Positions 18,980-28,481 of a DNA stretch of 64,000 nucleotides are shown piece by piece; position 1 is the stretch's first letter, and each line of letters starts with the position of its first letter. This DNA comes from Bacteroidales bacterium UBA5349 (GTDB lineage Bacteria > Bacteroidota > Bacteroidia > Bacteroidales > Tenuifilaceae). The stretch is taken from contig DHQB01000018.1 of the NCBI GenBank assembly GCA_002410065.1, positions 21,644 to 85,643 of the forward strand. Reading direction: 5' to 3'. The notes below the pieces were generated by a model, which was given only the letters and a program-made list of their open reading frames with translations, did not search any database and was not told the origin of the DNA. The position numbers and the translations under genes were made by a program.

Positions 18980-19813
18980 ATGCTATTAGAAAAACTCCTC
19001 GAAATTGCTATACTTGAGGATATTGGCGATGGGGATCACTCATCGCTTTCATGTATTCCCAATACAGCCCAAGGAGAGGTTAAACTCATGGTGAAACAAC
19101 AGGGAATAATTGCAGGGGTAGAAATTGCCGAAAAAGTGTACGCAAAGATTGATGCCAATATTCAATTCAAACGTTTTATTGTCGATGGCAAAAAGGTAAG
19201 CTTTGGTGATATAGTATTCTCAGCAAAGGGCAAAGTGCACTCCTTATTACAGGCCGAGCGAATAGTACTAAATATAATGCAGCGCATGAGTGGTATAGCA
19301 ACCCAAACTAGACAATACGTTGACTTGATTAAGGGTACTAAGGCAAAAGTGCTAGACACCCGCAAAACCACTCCGGGGATGCGGATACTTGATAAGATGG
19401 CAGTGAAAATTGGCGGCGGTGAAAATCACCGAATGGGACTTTACGACATGATTATGCTTAAGGATAACCACGTTGATTTTGCAGGAGGGATTACCCAAGC
19501 CATTGACAAGGCCAATAGCTACCTTAAGTATACAGGCAAAAAGTTAGACATTGAGGTGGAAACACGAAACATTGAGGAGATAAAGCAAGTGATTGCCATA
19601 GGCGGTGTGAAAAGGATTATGCTTGATAACTTTACGCCCACTCAAACAGCCGAAGCTGTTAAAGTAATTAATGGTAGGTTTGAAACCGAATCGTCGGGCG
19701 GCATTACCCTAGAAACCATAAGAGCTTATGCCGAAACTGGTGTTGATTTCATATCAGTTGGCGCACTAACGCATCAGATTAAAAGCCTTGATATGAACCT
19801 TAAAAAGGTATGA
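18980..19813 (+). CDS. nadC: Nicotinate-nucleotide diphosphorylase (carboxylating)
   Basis: 277 residues. It makes nicotinate mononucleotide from quinolinate and PRPP in de novo NAD synthesis. Diagnostic motifs are EDIGDGDHSS, the conserved LDTRKTTPGMRILDKMAV, GGGENHRMGLYDMIMLKDNH and the late ESSGGITLETIRAYAETGVDFISVG. It overlaps the following yihY by 4 bp, a sign of translational coupling. The nadA and nadB genes are not in the window. Confidence 0.97.
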   Translation: MLLEKLLEIAILEDIGDGDHSSLSCIPNTAQGEVKLMVKQQGIIAGVEIAEKVYAKIDANIQFKRFIVDGKKVSFGDIVFSAKGKVHSLLQAERIVLNIMQRMSGIATQTRQYVDLIKGTKAKVLDTRKTTPGMRILDKMAVKIGGGENHRMGLYDMIMLKDNHVDFAGGITQAIDKANSYLKYTGKKLDIEVETRNIEEIKQVIAIGGVKRIMLDNFTPTQTAEAVKVINGRFETESSGGITLETIRAYAETGVDFISVGALTHQIKSLDMNLKKV

Positions 19814-20832
19814 TCGAGCAAAACAGCAATAAGCAAAACAGGCAAAGGGGAAGAGTTAAAGGATTTATCCGCAAGTTAAAGTACATTACTTGGAGGATAA
19901 TCCGTAAAGCAAAGCAGGTATCGTTCATTGGCTTTGAAGGAGTTCCTGTGTACAATGTGGTTAGTTTTTTTGCAAGAGGCCTTGTTAAAGGAAGCATTAC
20001 CACTAGAGCATCAGCTATTTCTTTTGATTTTTTTATTGCACTTTTCCCCACAATAATATTTGTATTCACCCTAATCCCCTTTATTCCTGTAGATAATTTT
20101 CAAGAGCAACTACTTGGATTATTACAGGGCATTATTCCTGATACAGCATACAAATTAGTAGAATCAACCCTTGTTGAAGTTGTTACCCGGCGTAGCTTCG
20201 GACTTCTTTCGTTTGGTTTTATTGCGGCTCTCTTCTTTGCTCACAATGGCATGAACTCACTAATCGTTTCGTTTAATGGCAGTTACCATACCATAGAAAC
20301 CCGGGGTTTTGTAAATCAACACCTTGTGGCCTTTCTGCTTACAATAATCCTTCCTAGTCTTATAATGATAGCTGTTCTGCTACTTCTTTTTGGCCAATTT
20401 GGTCTTAATTTTTTAGTAAAAAAAGAGATTTTAAGGCTGAACTTTACCTATTACGTTTTTGTTGTTATAAGGTGGTTAGTTGTAATCAGTGTTTTCTTTC
20501 TGTCCATATCTTTCTTATACTACTTTGCCCCAGCAAAGCGAACAAAGTTTAGGTTTATATCTGCTGGCTCTATTATGGCTACTATTATGATACTTGTTAC
20601 CTCCATAGGATTTTCGTATTTTGTGAACAACTTTGGTCAGTATAATAAATTATATGGGTCGATTGGAAGTTTACTCGCACTCATGGCATGGATATTCTTT
20701 AATGCAATTGGGCTTATTCTTGGTTTTGAGATTAACGCTAGCATTACTTCGGCCAAGGTTGATTATAGTAATAGTTTAACGATTAATAACGATGAACACA
20801 ACAGATCTCTCGCAGATAAGAAGCGACTATAA
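19810..20832 (+). CDS. YihY/BrkB-family inner-membrane protein
   Basis: 340 residues. A basic N-terminal tail of about 45 residues precedes six hydrophobic segments. Typical family sequences are RASAISFDFFIALFPTIIF, FGFIAALFFAHNGMNSLIVSFN and GSIGSLLALMAWIFFNAIGLILGFEIN. The family was once misnamed RNase BN; its real function is unsettled, with transport or envelope roles proposed. It overlaps nadC by 4 bp and pdxH by 41 bp. Confidence 0.9.
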   Translation: MIEQNSNKQNRQRGRVKGFIRKLKYITWRIIRKAKQVSFIGFEGVPVYNVVSFFARGLVKGSITTRASAISFDFFIALFPTIIFVFTLIPFIPVDNFQEQLLGLLQGIIPDTAYKLVESTLVEVVTRRSFGLLSFGFIAALFFAHNGMNSLIVSFNGSYHTIETRGFVNQHLVAFLLTIILPSLIMIAVLLLLFGQFGLNFLVKKEILRLNFTYYVFVVIRWLVVISVFFLSISFLYYFAPAKRTKFRFISAGSIMATIMILVTSIGFSYFVNNFGQYNKLYGSIGSLLALMAWIFFNAIGLILGFEINASITSAKVDYSNSLTINNDEHNRSLADKKRL

Positions 20833-21436
20833 CCTAAAGCAACTCAGTAAAAGTGGGGTATTGACAAATCCGATTGAACAGTTTAGGATTTGGATGGATG
20901 AGGCTATTGCAGGCCAATGCAATGAGCCAAATGCAATGACCCTAGCAACCAGCACTTTTGATGGAAAACCCTCGGCAAGAGTAGTTCTGCTAAAAGAGTT
21001 CAATAATCAAGGATTTGTTTTCTTTACAAACTATGAGAGCAACAAGGGGAAACAAATTTTACAGAATCCATATGCTGCATTAGTGCTGTTTTGGCCCGAG
21101 CTTCAACGCCAAGTTCGCATAGAAGGCCTGATAGTAAAAACAACCGAGAAGGAATCTGACGAATACTTCAAGACTCGCCCGGGCAAGAGCAAGATTGGGG
21201 CATGGGCTTCGCCACAAAGTCAGGTAATTAGAAATAGAAAATACCTCGAAAGCCTAAAGTCAGATTTTCAGGAGGAGTTTTCGGGCAAAACTATTTCTCG
21301 GCCTCCCAACTGGGGAGGGTACATTTTACAACCAAATATTATTGAGTTTTGGCAGGGGCGTCCTAACAGGCTTCACGACAGAATTCAGTACTCATTCCTA
21401 AACAGTGAGTGGTTAATTGAGAGACTAGCCCCTTAG
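20792..21436 (+). CDS. pdxH: Pyridoxamine 5'-phosphate oxidase
   Basis: 214 residues. It oxidises pyridoxine or pyridoxamine phosphate to PLP with FMN and oxygen. Motifs are the N-terminal IRSDYNLKQL with PIEQFRIWMDEA, RVVLLKEFNNQGFVFFTNYESNKG, RQVRIEG and the C-terminal EFWQGRPNRLHDRIQY. The N-terminal family match confirms the ATG at 20792, so the 41-bp overlap with yihY in another frame is real. Last gene of the DUF4783-nadC-yihY-pdxH operon. Confidence 0.97.
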   Translation: MNTTDLSQIRSDYNLKQLSKSGVLTNPIEQFRIWMDEAIAGQCNEPNAMTLATSTFDGKPSARVVLLKEFNNQGFVFFTNYESNKGKQILQNPYAALVLFWPELQRQVRIEGLIVKTTEKESDEYFKTRPGKSKIGAWASPQSQVIRNRKYLESLKSDFQEEFSGKTISRPPNWGGYILQPNIIEFWQGRPNRLHDRIQYSFLNSEWLIERLAP

Positions 21437-21467
21437 CAAAAAGCCCCATGCACATGGCATAGGGCTT
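21436..21467 (-). terminator. Terminator between pdxH and glutamine synthetase
   Basis: AAGCCC (21441-21446) pairs with GGGCTT (21462-21467), with an inner CCATG/CATGG stem. The T-run lies on the minus-strand side, so it mainly serves the glutamine synthetase transcript. Confidence 0.7.
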
Positions 21468-21488
21468 AATATTTCTTTATAAAGGAAA

Positions 21489-22994
21489 CTATCCAACGTG
21501 AATAAACTGTTTAACCAACTCGTTTATCTCATCTTTTTTGCCATAAATTCTTTCGCTAAGCCCTTTATCGTTATACGATTTTAGTTTAGCTATCCTACTG
21601 TCAATTAACCCCTTTGGAAAAATATGATTTGCCTCAAAAATTTCCCGTTTACGATCGAGCGCCTCAGCAGATTCGTAGCATGACAATGGGAGCATTTTAA
21701 GCTTCTCTAGTTTATCCTTATACTCAGGCTTAAAGATATTAACATCAACATAAAGTTCTTCAGCACGCTTTAGTGCATCAGGATCATTAATACCCTTAAG
21801 TGAAGCAACTATAAGACCAGCTATTGTTAGGTAAATATCGGCAGACCCATCGGGAACTCTGAACTCAAAGGTTTGCTTCGAAGGCGATTTTCCAAAAAAA
21901 TGATTATCAGCTGGGTTTGCATGAGCAATCATGCTATCGGCCCCAGACCAACCTAAAGGAACACGAACCACAACCGACCGATTTCTATCACCCCAGCAGA
22001 TATTAGTGGGTGCCTCTTGGTGTGGAACTAGCCTTAGGTATGATGTTGGTATGGAGTTACCAAATGCAGTAAGCGCATCTGCTGAACTAAGTATTCCAGC
22101 AATCATCTTACGCGCTGTATCACTCAACTTTCCATCAATGGAAGTGACGTTTTTACCATCCTTATCAACCATCATATGGAAATGCATTCCACTTCCTGCT
22201 TTACCAACAGTAATTTTGGGTGCAAAGCTAATTTCAACCCCATACCTATAGCCCAACATTCTCAGAATCCACTTGGCTATTACCATTTGCTCTGCAGCTT
22301 GCTCAACGCAAGTTGGAAGGAACTCTATCTCGTGCTGCTCGTAGTAGGTATCCCCATCGGAGAAGCAACCAACCTCAGCGTGTCCATACTTAATCTGTCC
22401 TCCAGCCTTTGCTATAAGCACAAGTGCTTCATTGCGAATATGCTCAAATTTTGCAAAAGGCTCACTTGAGTGATACCCTTTCTGATCGACACCTGGAAAG
22501 GAATCTTCCTTAGGAGAAACTACATAATACTCAAGTTCACCCAGTGCCTTAAAGGTTAAACCTGTTTCACGGGTAAACTCATCAGTAGCTTTACGCAACA
22601 CATACCCGGGGTCGCTTTCGAGGGGTTTCCCCTCACTATTATAAAACGAGCAAAGGATATCGAGAGTAGGCACCTCGCCAAATGGGTTGACATAAGCGGT
22701 TCTATATCGTGGTACTACATATAGATCGCTACTTCCTGACTCAATAAATGAAAAAAGACTGCTACCATCTACGCGTTCGCCTTGGGTAAGAATTGTTTCG
22801 AGGTGCTCTTTTGAGGTAATTATAAAGTTAAGTGTTTTTAGTCTACCATCCTCGGCAATATACCTAAAATTGATCATCTCTATCCCATTCCCCTCACAAA
22901 AGCGAACAATATCGTTTCGTGTAAACGTCGAACTTTGCTTGCCAAGAAATTGAACTAGTGGGCTGGGGTTCATTTTAGTTAGACCATCCTTCAT
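21489..22994 (-). CDS. glnA: Type I glutamine synthetase
   Basis: 501 residues, slightly longer than the common GSI. It forms glutamine from glutamate, ammonia and ATP. The beta-grasp N-terminal domain has DGSSLFSFIESGSSDLYVVP, and the catalytic domain has GELEYYVV, AEVGCFSDGD, GSGMHFHM, the NRSVVVRVP region and FEFRVPDGSADIYL. The tyrosine adenylylation motif of enterobacterial GS (NLYDLPPEE) is not seen; its place holds NIFKPEYKDKL, so regulation by adenylylation is unlikely. A second Met at residue 8 is an alternative start. Terminator downstream. Confidence 0.93.
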   Translation of the reverse strand: MKDGLTKMNPSPLVQFLGKQSSTFTRNDIVRFCEGNGIEMINFRYIAEDGRLKTLNFIITSKEHLETILTQGERVDGSSLFSFIESGSSDLYVVPRYRTAYVNPFGEVPTLDILCSFYNSEGKPLESDPGYVLRKATDEFTRETGLTFKALGELEYYVVSPKEDSFPGVDQKGYHSSEPFAKFEHIRNEALVLIAKAGGQIKYGHAEVGCFSDGDTYYEQHEIEFLPTCVEQAAEQMVIAKWILRMLGYRYGVEISFAPKITVGKAGSGMHFHMMVDKDGKNVTSIDGKLSDTARKMIAGILSSADALTAFGNSIPTSYLRLVPHQEAPTNICWGDRNRSVVVRVPLGWSGADSMIAHANPADNHFFGKSPSKQTFEFRVPDGSADIYLTIAGLIVASLKGINDPDALKRAEELYVDVNIFKPEYKDKLEKLKMLPLSCYESAEALDRKREIFEANHIFPKGLIDSRIAKLKSYNDKGLSERIYGKKDEINELVKQFIHVG

Positions 22995-23140
22995 TGTTGT
23001 GTGTTTTTGTAATTATTATTTTTAAAAGAATAAAAGTATTTAAAAGGAAGAAACTCACACTATAAAAAATAAACTTAAGAAAATGTTTAGGAGCAGATAT
23101 TTTGTGAATAGTGAAAAGGAACAGTCTAATTTAGGCAACC

Positions 23141-25302
23141 CTAAATAGTGAGCATTTGCTCTAATGCACTGAATAGTTCCGCTTGATTGATTGGCTTTGA
23201 GATATGGTAGTTGCAACCTACGCTGGTTATTTTTGCCCTATCTTCAGAAAGAGCATAGGCAGTCTGAACTATTATAGGAATCTCAACCCCTTTGCCCCTT
23301 AATTCTTGTGTTGCTTCCAGACCATCCATTACCGGCATTTTAATATCCATAAGCACAATATCTACTTTTTGATTTAAGCAAACATCAACGGCTTCTCGGC
23401 CATTTTTAGCCCTTAACACAATTGCTCCAGTGGTCTTAAGCAGTTCTTTAAGATATAGATAGTTAGGCTCATCATCCTCTGCAATTAGCACAACAATATT
23501 TTTAAGTTCGCAAAGCTTCTCGGGTAATTTATGCGATATGCCCTTGCTTTCCCCCATAGGCAAATAAGGAATGGTAAAATAGAATGTTGTACCCTCTCCT
23601 AGCTCAGAGGTTAACCAAATTTCTCCGCCAAGTAACTCGGCAAAAGCTCTTGAAATTGGAAGCCCAAGTTCTGTTCCATTTCGGCTTTGAGAAACACCAT
23701 TTTCAACCTGCTGAAAACGTTCAAAAATAGGTTTAAACTTATCGCTAGGTATACCAATACCTGTATCGGCAACAAAGAATTTCAAGTAATTTTCTTTAAG
23801 ATTATAACCAAACTCTATAGTCCCTTTTTGGGTAAACTTAAGGGCATTGAATACCAAGTTATTCACGATTTGCCTAATCTTCACTTCATCAGATTCAATT
23901 ATGTCTTCCTCATCGGAAAGCCCCAAGTGCACCCTTAATTCAATTCCCTGTAGTTTGGCTGTTTGTGAGAAAAGCAGTTCAAGTTCTCTGATAAGATTAT
24001 TTAATGAGAATTTATATCGGGCAACGGTTATCTGCCCCGATTCTATTTTCGATATATCTATAATATCGTTAATAATTCCCAAAAGTTGTTGACTATTGAT
24101 ATTGATAATCTCGACAAAACTTTGCTTTTGCTCCTCGTTAATACTGCTATCGTTAAGTAGATTAGAAAAGCCACAGATTGCGTTCATTGGCGTTCGTATT
24201 TCGTGGCTCATATTCGAAAGGAAAGCCGACTTAAGCCTGTCGCTTTCTTGAGCTTTTTCAATGGCCTTGCGCAACGACTCCTCGTACCTTGACTTTAAAG
24301 CAAATCCGCAAAAAGAGTTAAAAGAGACTTTTCTGCACTTTGCCAAACCTTATAATCAGCCACAGTATCGAAACCAACAAATCCAATACACTCCGTATAG
24401 TACATTAACGGGAGCATAAGTAACGACTTAACACCTTGCTCCTTCAAAGTTTGCTTACCCAAATCATCCTGAGGCAATTCTTCAACCTTAGGAATGTGGA
24501 TTGGGCTGCCAACCTTATGTGATTTAATCCATTGGAGAACTATTGTAAGAGGTAAACCTTTTAGGGCTTCTATAACAGGTAAAGCATTTGCAGAACACCA
24601 CTCGTATGTGCTTGTCGTGGTGTCTTTAGAGAAGTCATAGCTAAAACATATACTCTATCCACACCGGTAAACTTTCCTATCTCCGCCAGTGCAATCGATC
24701 TCCTCGTCAACCTTACTGCTTGGAATATTAATAAATTTAAGGCTTAGGTTCATTAGTAATTTCAGAAAACGCGATCTAAATGTTATTTCGTGTTCCATAT
24801 TTCTACGTGAGGTCACATCCCTCATAATGCCCATCACCAAATGCTCACCCGACACATCAACAAGCACAGTGCTTAGTTCAATATTCTTTTTTGAACCATC
24901 CTTAGCAATAGCCATTACATCATAACGAACAGGCATTGCATTCCCCAATTTACGAGCTTCATTGATCTCTTGAGCAATTGCTTGGGAACGCGTATCGAGG
25001 ATTGCATTAAAATCAAAATCATCGTTAACTACTTCATGGTAAGAGTAGCCCTTAATCTCCTCAAAACGTTTGTTTACGAAGTTAAACCTATGCCCCTTGA
25101 GCACAAATACACCATCAAAAGCATTCTCAATTAGCAATCGAAATTTTGTTTCACTTTGTTCTATGCTATTATTTGCTTGGCCGAGCTGCTCATTAAGAAC
25201 TTTGTATTGTTCGGTGTGTATTTCTATTTGCTCATCCTTCTCTTTTCTAAGTAGTTCAATCTGTAACTGCAAAGATTTAAGCAAGGCACTATTCCCTTCC
25301 AT
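23141..25302 (-). pseudogene. Frameshifted PAS-GAF hybrid histidine kinase
   Basis: Three reading-frame pieces add up to one kinase. Piece 1 (25302 down to about 24700) has a coiled coil and a PAS domain. The frame then shifts for about 65 bp, where the shifted frame gives LAEIGKFTGVDRVYV, and returns near 24635 to give FSYDFSKDTTT and the rest of a GAF domain. In the original frame a TAG stop lies at 24655-24657. A further shift near 24300 (…LTLFAD | ALKSRYEE…) leads into HisKA (FLSNMSHEIRTPMN), an ATPase domain and a receiver with MDIKMP. The G2 box is altered to GTELGLPIS in place of GTGLGLAIS. Most likely inactive as one protein; indel sequencing errors are the alternative. Confidence 0.8.
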
Positions 25303-25534
25303 ATAGAAATCAGATTATTGAAAGCTAAAAACAAATTAAAGAAAGGCGGATTACTAATAATTCAGAGGAACAAAGGCTATTGCAATATAGAAAGTTTTAA
25401 ACAGATTTCTTTTAAAATTATTCTGCAATTTGGCAAATAGAAGGGAAGACCTAAACCCTATAATATATAATAGTCAGAATGATCCTATTTAAACTATTTA
25501 TGGGTTATTGTAAATCTTTTGAAAAAGGGCAAGT

Positions 25535-27037
25535 CTAATCAATTAGCGATTCAAACTCAACTGATATTGGGTTGCTATTAATAAAATCATACTGGGTAAG
25601 CCTGCGCATTTCGTAGTAAAATTGCCAGTAGTTGCGCATTGCCGAAATGTACCTAGTTTTAGCATTATCCCGTTCAGTTTGTGCAATATTTAGTTCAAGA
25701 ACATCAATTTTGCCAATTAAAAAACGCTCTTTGGTTACGTTATACCGACTCTGCCCAATGTTATCGGCCTTAGCTGCTAGCTGCAGTTGAGCCTCCTGAA
25801 GATTGAACTGCATTACCTTCAGAAAAACATCCTGCTCAAAATCGATAATGGATTGCTCAATATTAGTTTTTACAACCTCCCTGCTCGATTCGGCCATACG
25901 CACACCTCCCTTGCCTTTTCCCCAATCGAGTATGGGAATATTTAATCCTATACGAACGCCCTGTTGATCAACTGGATCAAGATATACATTTGAGAATTCC
26001 TCGGCCTGTTGGGTTAAACCGTATGAAGCAAAAAGGTTTGCATTGAAGCCCCGGTTTGCCTTGGCTTGGGCCACATTCCTGTCGGACTCAAGCAACGTTC
26101 GCTCAAACTGTAACATTCTGGGATTATTCTCCTTAGCCAGCGATAAAACATTATCGTACTTAAGCTTTGCTTTTGGAAACGTTTCGGGGATAATTAGCCC
26201 AACATCGTACTGATCGTTCATGCCTAAAAACGATTTAAGCTTAAACTTCTTTAGCTGCAGATCAATTTCGGCCTCGTTTACATCGCCACCAGCATTTAGA
26301 AAACTAAGTTCCATCTGCAAAAGTTCGTTCTCCGCTATGGTTCCTATGTTATAGCGTCCTTTGGCAATCTGGTAAAGCGTATCGGTGTTGGCATAGTTTA
26401 ATTGGGCCGTTTTTAAGTTTTGCTGGGCAAGTATCAGATCGAAAAAGTAAAGAACTCCTTCTAAGGCTATCGTCTCGGTAGCTTCAATGTACTTGCGCTT
26501 TGCCTCGAGATACTTTAACGGCTCAATCTTGCGCTTCCATTTATAGGCATTAAAACCAAAAATAGGTTGATCAAACCCTATAATAACGGGTTCCGATTTA
26601 TAGTTTGACCGAGTGTTATTCCCAAATGCATCGAACCGTTCAAGGGTAGATTGGGCAAAAATTCTTCCTCCTGTAAGTCCAATATTTTGGTTAAGCAATA
26701 GCCCCATTGATAGGGTATTGGTATTTACCTCAAAATACTTGTAATAGCCTTCTTCAGTCCCTTGGGGAGGGACAAATTCCTGCGTTATAGCTCTTCTAAA
26801 ATTTGGCAAAGTACCATTCAGCGAAAGGCTAGGCAACAACTCTGCTTTGTAGGTTCGATGCTCCCAATAGGCTGCCCTAAATTGGTGTTTTGCCAGTATT
26901 GATTGTGGGGAATAATCCCTAGCCATTTGCAATACCTCATCAAGGGTAAAGGCCTTCGCCATCTGCTGTGCCTTTAACTGTCCAACTATTAGGAATAGGC
27001 AGGCGATTAGCAGAACTCTTTGGATTTTTTGATACAT
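25535..27037 (-). CDS. TolC-family outer-membrane efflux protein
   Basis: About 500 residues from the ATG at 27037. That start gives the signal peptide KIQRVLLIACLFLIVGQLKAQ; an earlier start at 27085 would add 16 polar residues and overlap the permease. The mature protein has the two repeated helical hairpins of TolC (NPRMLQFERTLLESDRNVAQAKANRGFN; QSRYNVTKERFLIGKIDVLELNIAQTERDNAK). It forms the outer-membrane duct for the export system encoded just upstream. No terminator was identified after it. Confidence 0.92.
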   Translation of the reverse strand: MYQKIQRVLLIACLFLIVGQLKAQQMAKAFTLDEVLQMARDYSPQSILAKHQFRAAYWEHRTYKAELLPSLSLNGTLPNFRRAITQEFVPPQGTEEGYYKYFEVNTNTLSMGLLLNQNIGLTGGRIFAQSTLERFDAFGNNTRSNYKSEPVIIGFDQPIFGFNAYKWKRKIEPLKYLEAKRKYIEATETIALEGVLYFFDLILAQQNLKTAQLNYANTDTLYQIAKGRYNIGTIAENELLQMELSFLNAGGDVNEAEIDLQLKKFKLKSFLGMNDQYDVGLIIPETFPKAKLKYDNVLSLAKENNPRMLQFERTLLESDRNVAQAKANRGFNANLFASYGLTQQAEEFSNVYLDPVDQQGVRIGLNIPILDWGKGKGGVRMAESSREVVKTNIEQSIIDFEQDVFLKVMQFNLQEAQLQLAAKADNIGQSRYNVTKERFLIGKIDVLELNIAQTERDNAKTRYISAMRNYWQFYYEMRRLTQYDFINSNPISVEFESLID

Positions 27038-27077
27038 TTTGAATTGCTTTTCAGAATTGTTAATGGAAAAAATCAAT

Positions 27078-28442
27078 TTACTCATACCTCAATGACTCGA
27101 TTGGATCTTTTTCGGCAGCTCTTTTGGCTGGTGACAAGCCGAAAATTACCCCTACAGCCGCCGAAACGCCAAATGCAACGAACACTGATAGTGGTGAAAT
27201 AATGGTTAGAATATCTGCAAAGTGATTGATTAAAAATGATAGCAGAATACCAAGCAAAATTCCTATAAACCCACCTGAAACACTTATAAGAACTGCCTCT
27301 GAGAGGAATTGGGCAATAATATCAGCCTTTTTGGCCCCAATGGCTAATCTAGTACCTATCTCCTTTATGCGCTCCATAACCGATGCAAACATAATGTTCA
27401 TAATACCTATTCCACCAACCACTAGGGATATGCTTGCAATGGCTCCAAGCACAATATTAAAAATATCCTTGGTGCGCTGTTGCTGCTTTAAGAGAAGTTC
27501 GGGTACAATGATCTCAAAATCCTTAACACCTGCATGCCGTCGCATAAGCATTCGGCTAAGCACATCGGTGGTACTTGGAATATCTGGGGTTTCTTTTACT
27601 TGTACTACAATCCTATCGAGTTGATGGTAGTTCTGCGAAGATGCAGATTGAGTTTTGGCTGGTCCCCCAACCATAACAAACATACCTCTGCCAGAAAAAG
27701 ACGAAGTTGATTCTAATCGTTTTGCATTCACCAATGCCCTATTCTGATAACGCATTAGCATGGTTTTTATGGGAATGTAAACGTTGTCATTGTAAACATT
27801 AACCCCTGCACTCTCAAAGCCGGTTAATGATATATCCGTTTTCTGAAGCACGCCCACTACCTGCAACCAAACATGGCCAAACTTTATGTATTGCCCAACG
27901 GGGCTGGTTTTACTGAAAAATTTATTCTTAATATTTGCACCAATTATACATACTGGCACACCCTGCTCTTGCTGCATTTCGGTATAAAAACTGCCTTGCT
28001 CTAGAGGTAAGTTATAAAGTTCAAAGTAGTCGGGCGATACACCCATAATTTTTGCCGGCACTCGGAATGCGTCGAACTGAACAAATGAGTTTAGGCTTAC
28101 CTCAGGGCTTATCCGCTGGACCGAAGGAATAATAAGTTTAATCGCATCCATATCCTGCAGTGTTAGTCCGGGTGAAAATTTTCGTTTTTGCCGTTCTCCA
28201 CTGTCTCCTTCCCCTGCTTGATCATCAACCTCCTCAAATATGGGATTTATTACAATGTTGTTAACCCCTACCATCTCCATCTGTTCGAGTATCTCTTGCT
28301 GTGCACCATTACCAATAGCCATCATGCTTATAACAGCACCAACACCAAAAATAATTCCCAATGCTGTAAGCATCGATTTGAATTTATTGGCCAGTATTGA
28401 CTCAACGGCAATATTGATATCGTGGATATACCTTTTGTACAT
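27078..28442 (-). CDS. MacB/FtsX-type ABC transporter permease
   Basis: 454 residues. An N-terminal helix (FKSMLTALGIIFGVGAVISMMAIGNGAQQEIL) is followed by a large periplasmic MacB-PCD region (about 45-310) and three C-terminal helices, including VVGGIGIMNIMFASVMERIKEIGTRLAIGAKK, the standard FtsX-like core. There is no fused ATP-binding domain. It sits between the membrane fusion protein (39 bp upstream) and TolC (40 bp downstream). Probably drives export of a peptide, lipid or drug, but an ATPase must come from elsewhere. Confidence 0.93.
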   Translation of the reverse strand: MYKRYIHDINIAVESILANKFKSMLTALGIIFGVGAVISMMAIGNGAQQEILEQMEMVGVNNIVINPIFEEVDDQAGEGDSGERQKRKFSPGLTLQDMDAIKLIIPSVQRISPEVSLNSFVQFDAFRVPAKIMGVSPDYFELYNLPLEQGSFYTEMQQEQGVPVCIIGANIKNKFFSKTSPVGQYIKFGHVWLQVVGVLQKTDISLTGFESAGVNVYNDNVYIPIKTMLMRYQNRALVNAKRLESTSSFSGRGMFVMVGGPAKTQSASSQNYHQLDRIVVQVKETPDIPSTTDVLSRMLMRRHAGVKDFEIIVPELLLKQQQRTKDIFNIVLGAIASISLVVGGIGIMNIMFASVMERIKEIGTRLAIGAKKADIIAQFLSEAVLISVSGGFIGILLGILLSFLINHFADILTIISPLSVFVAFGVSAAVGVIFGLSPAKRAAEKDPIESLRYE

Positions 28443-28481
28443 AAGTTCTATTTGAAATTTCCAAAAGTTATACTAGGGATT

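Noticed and set aside
27038..27085. Upstream extension of the TolC gene
   Set aside because: The extra 16 residues would precede the signal peptide and overlap the permease stop; the ATG at 27037 gives a proper signal peptide.
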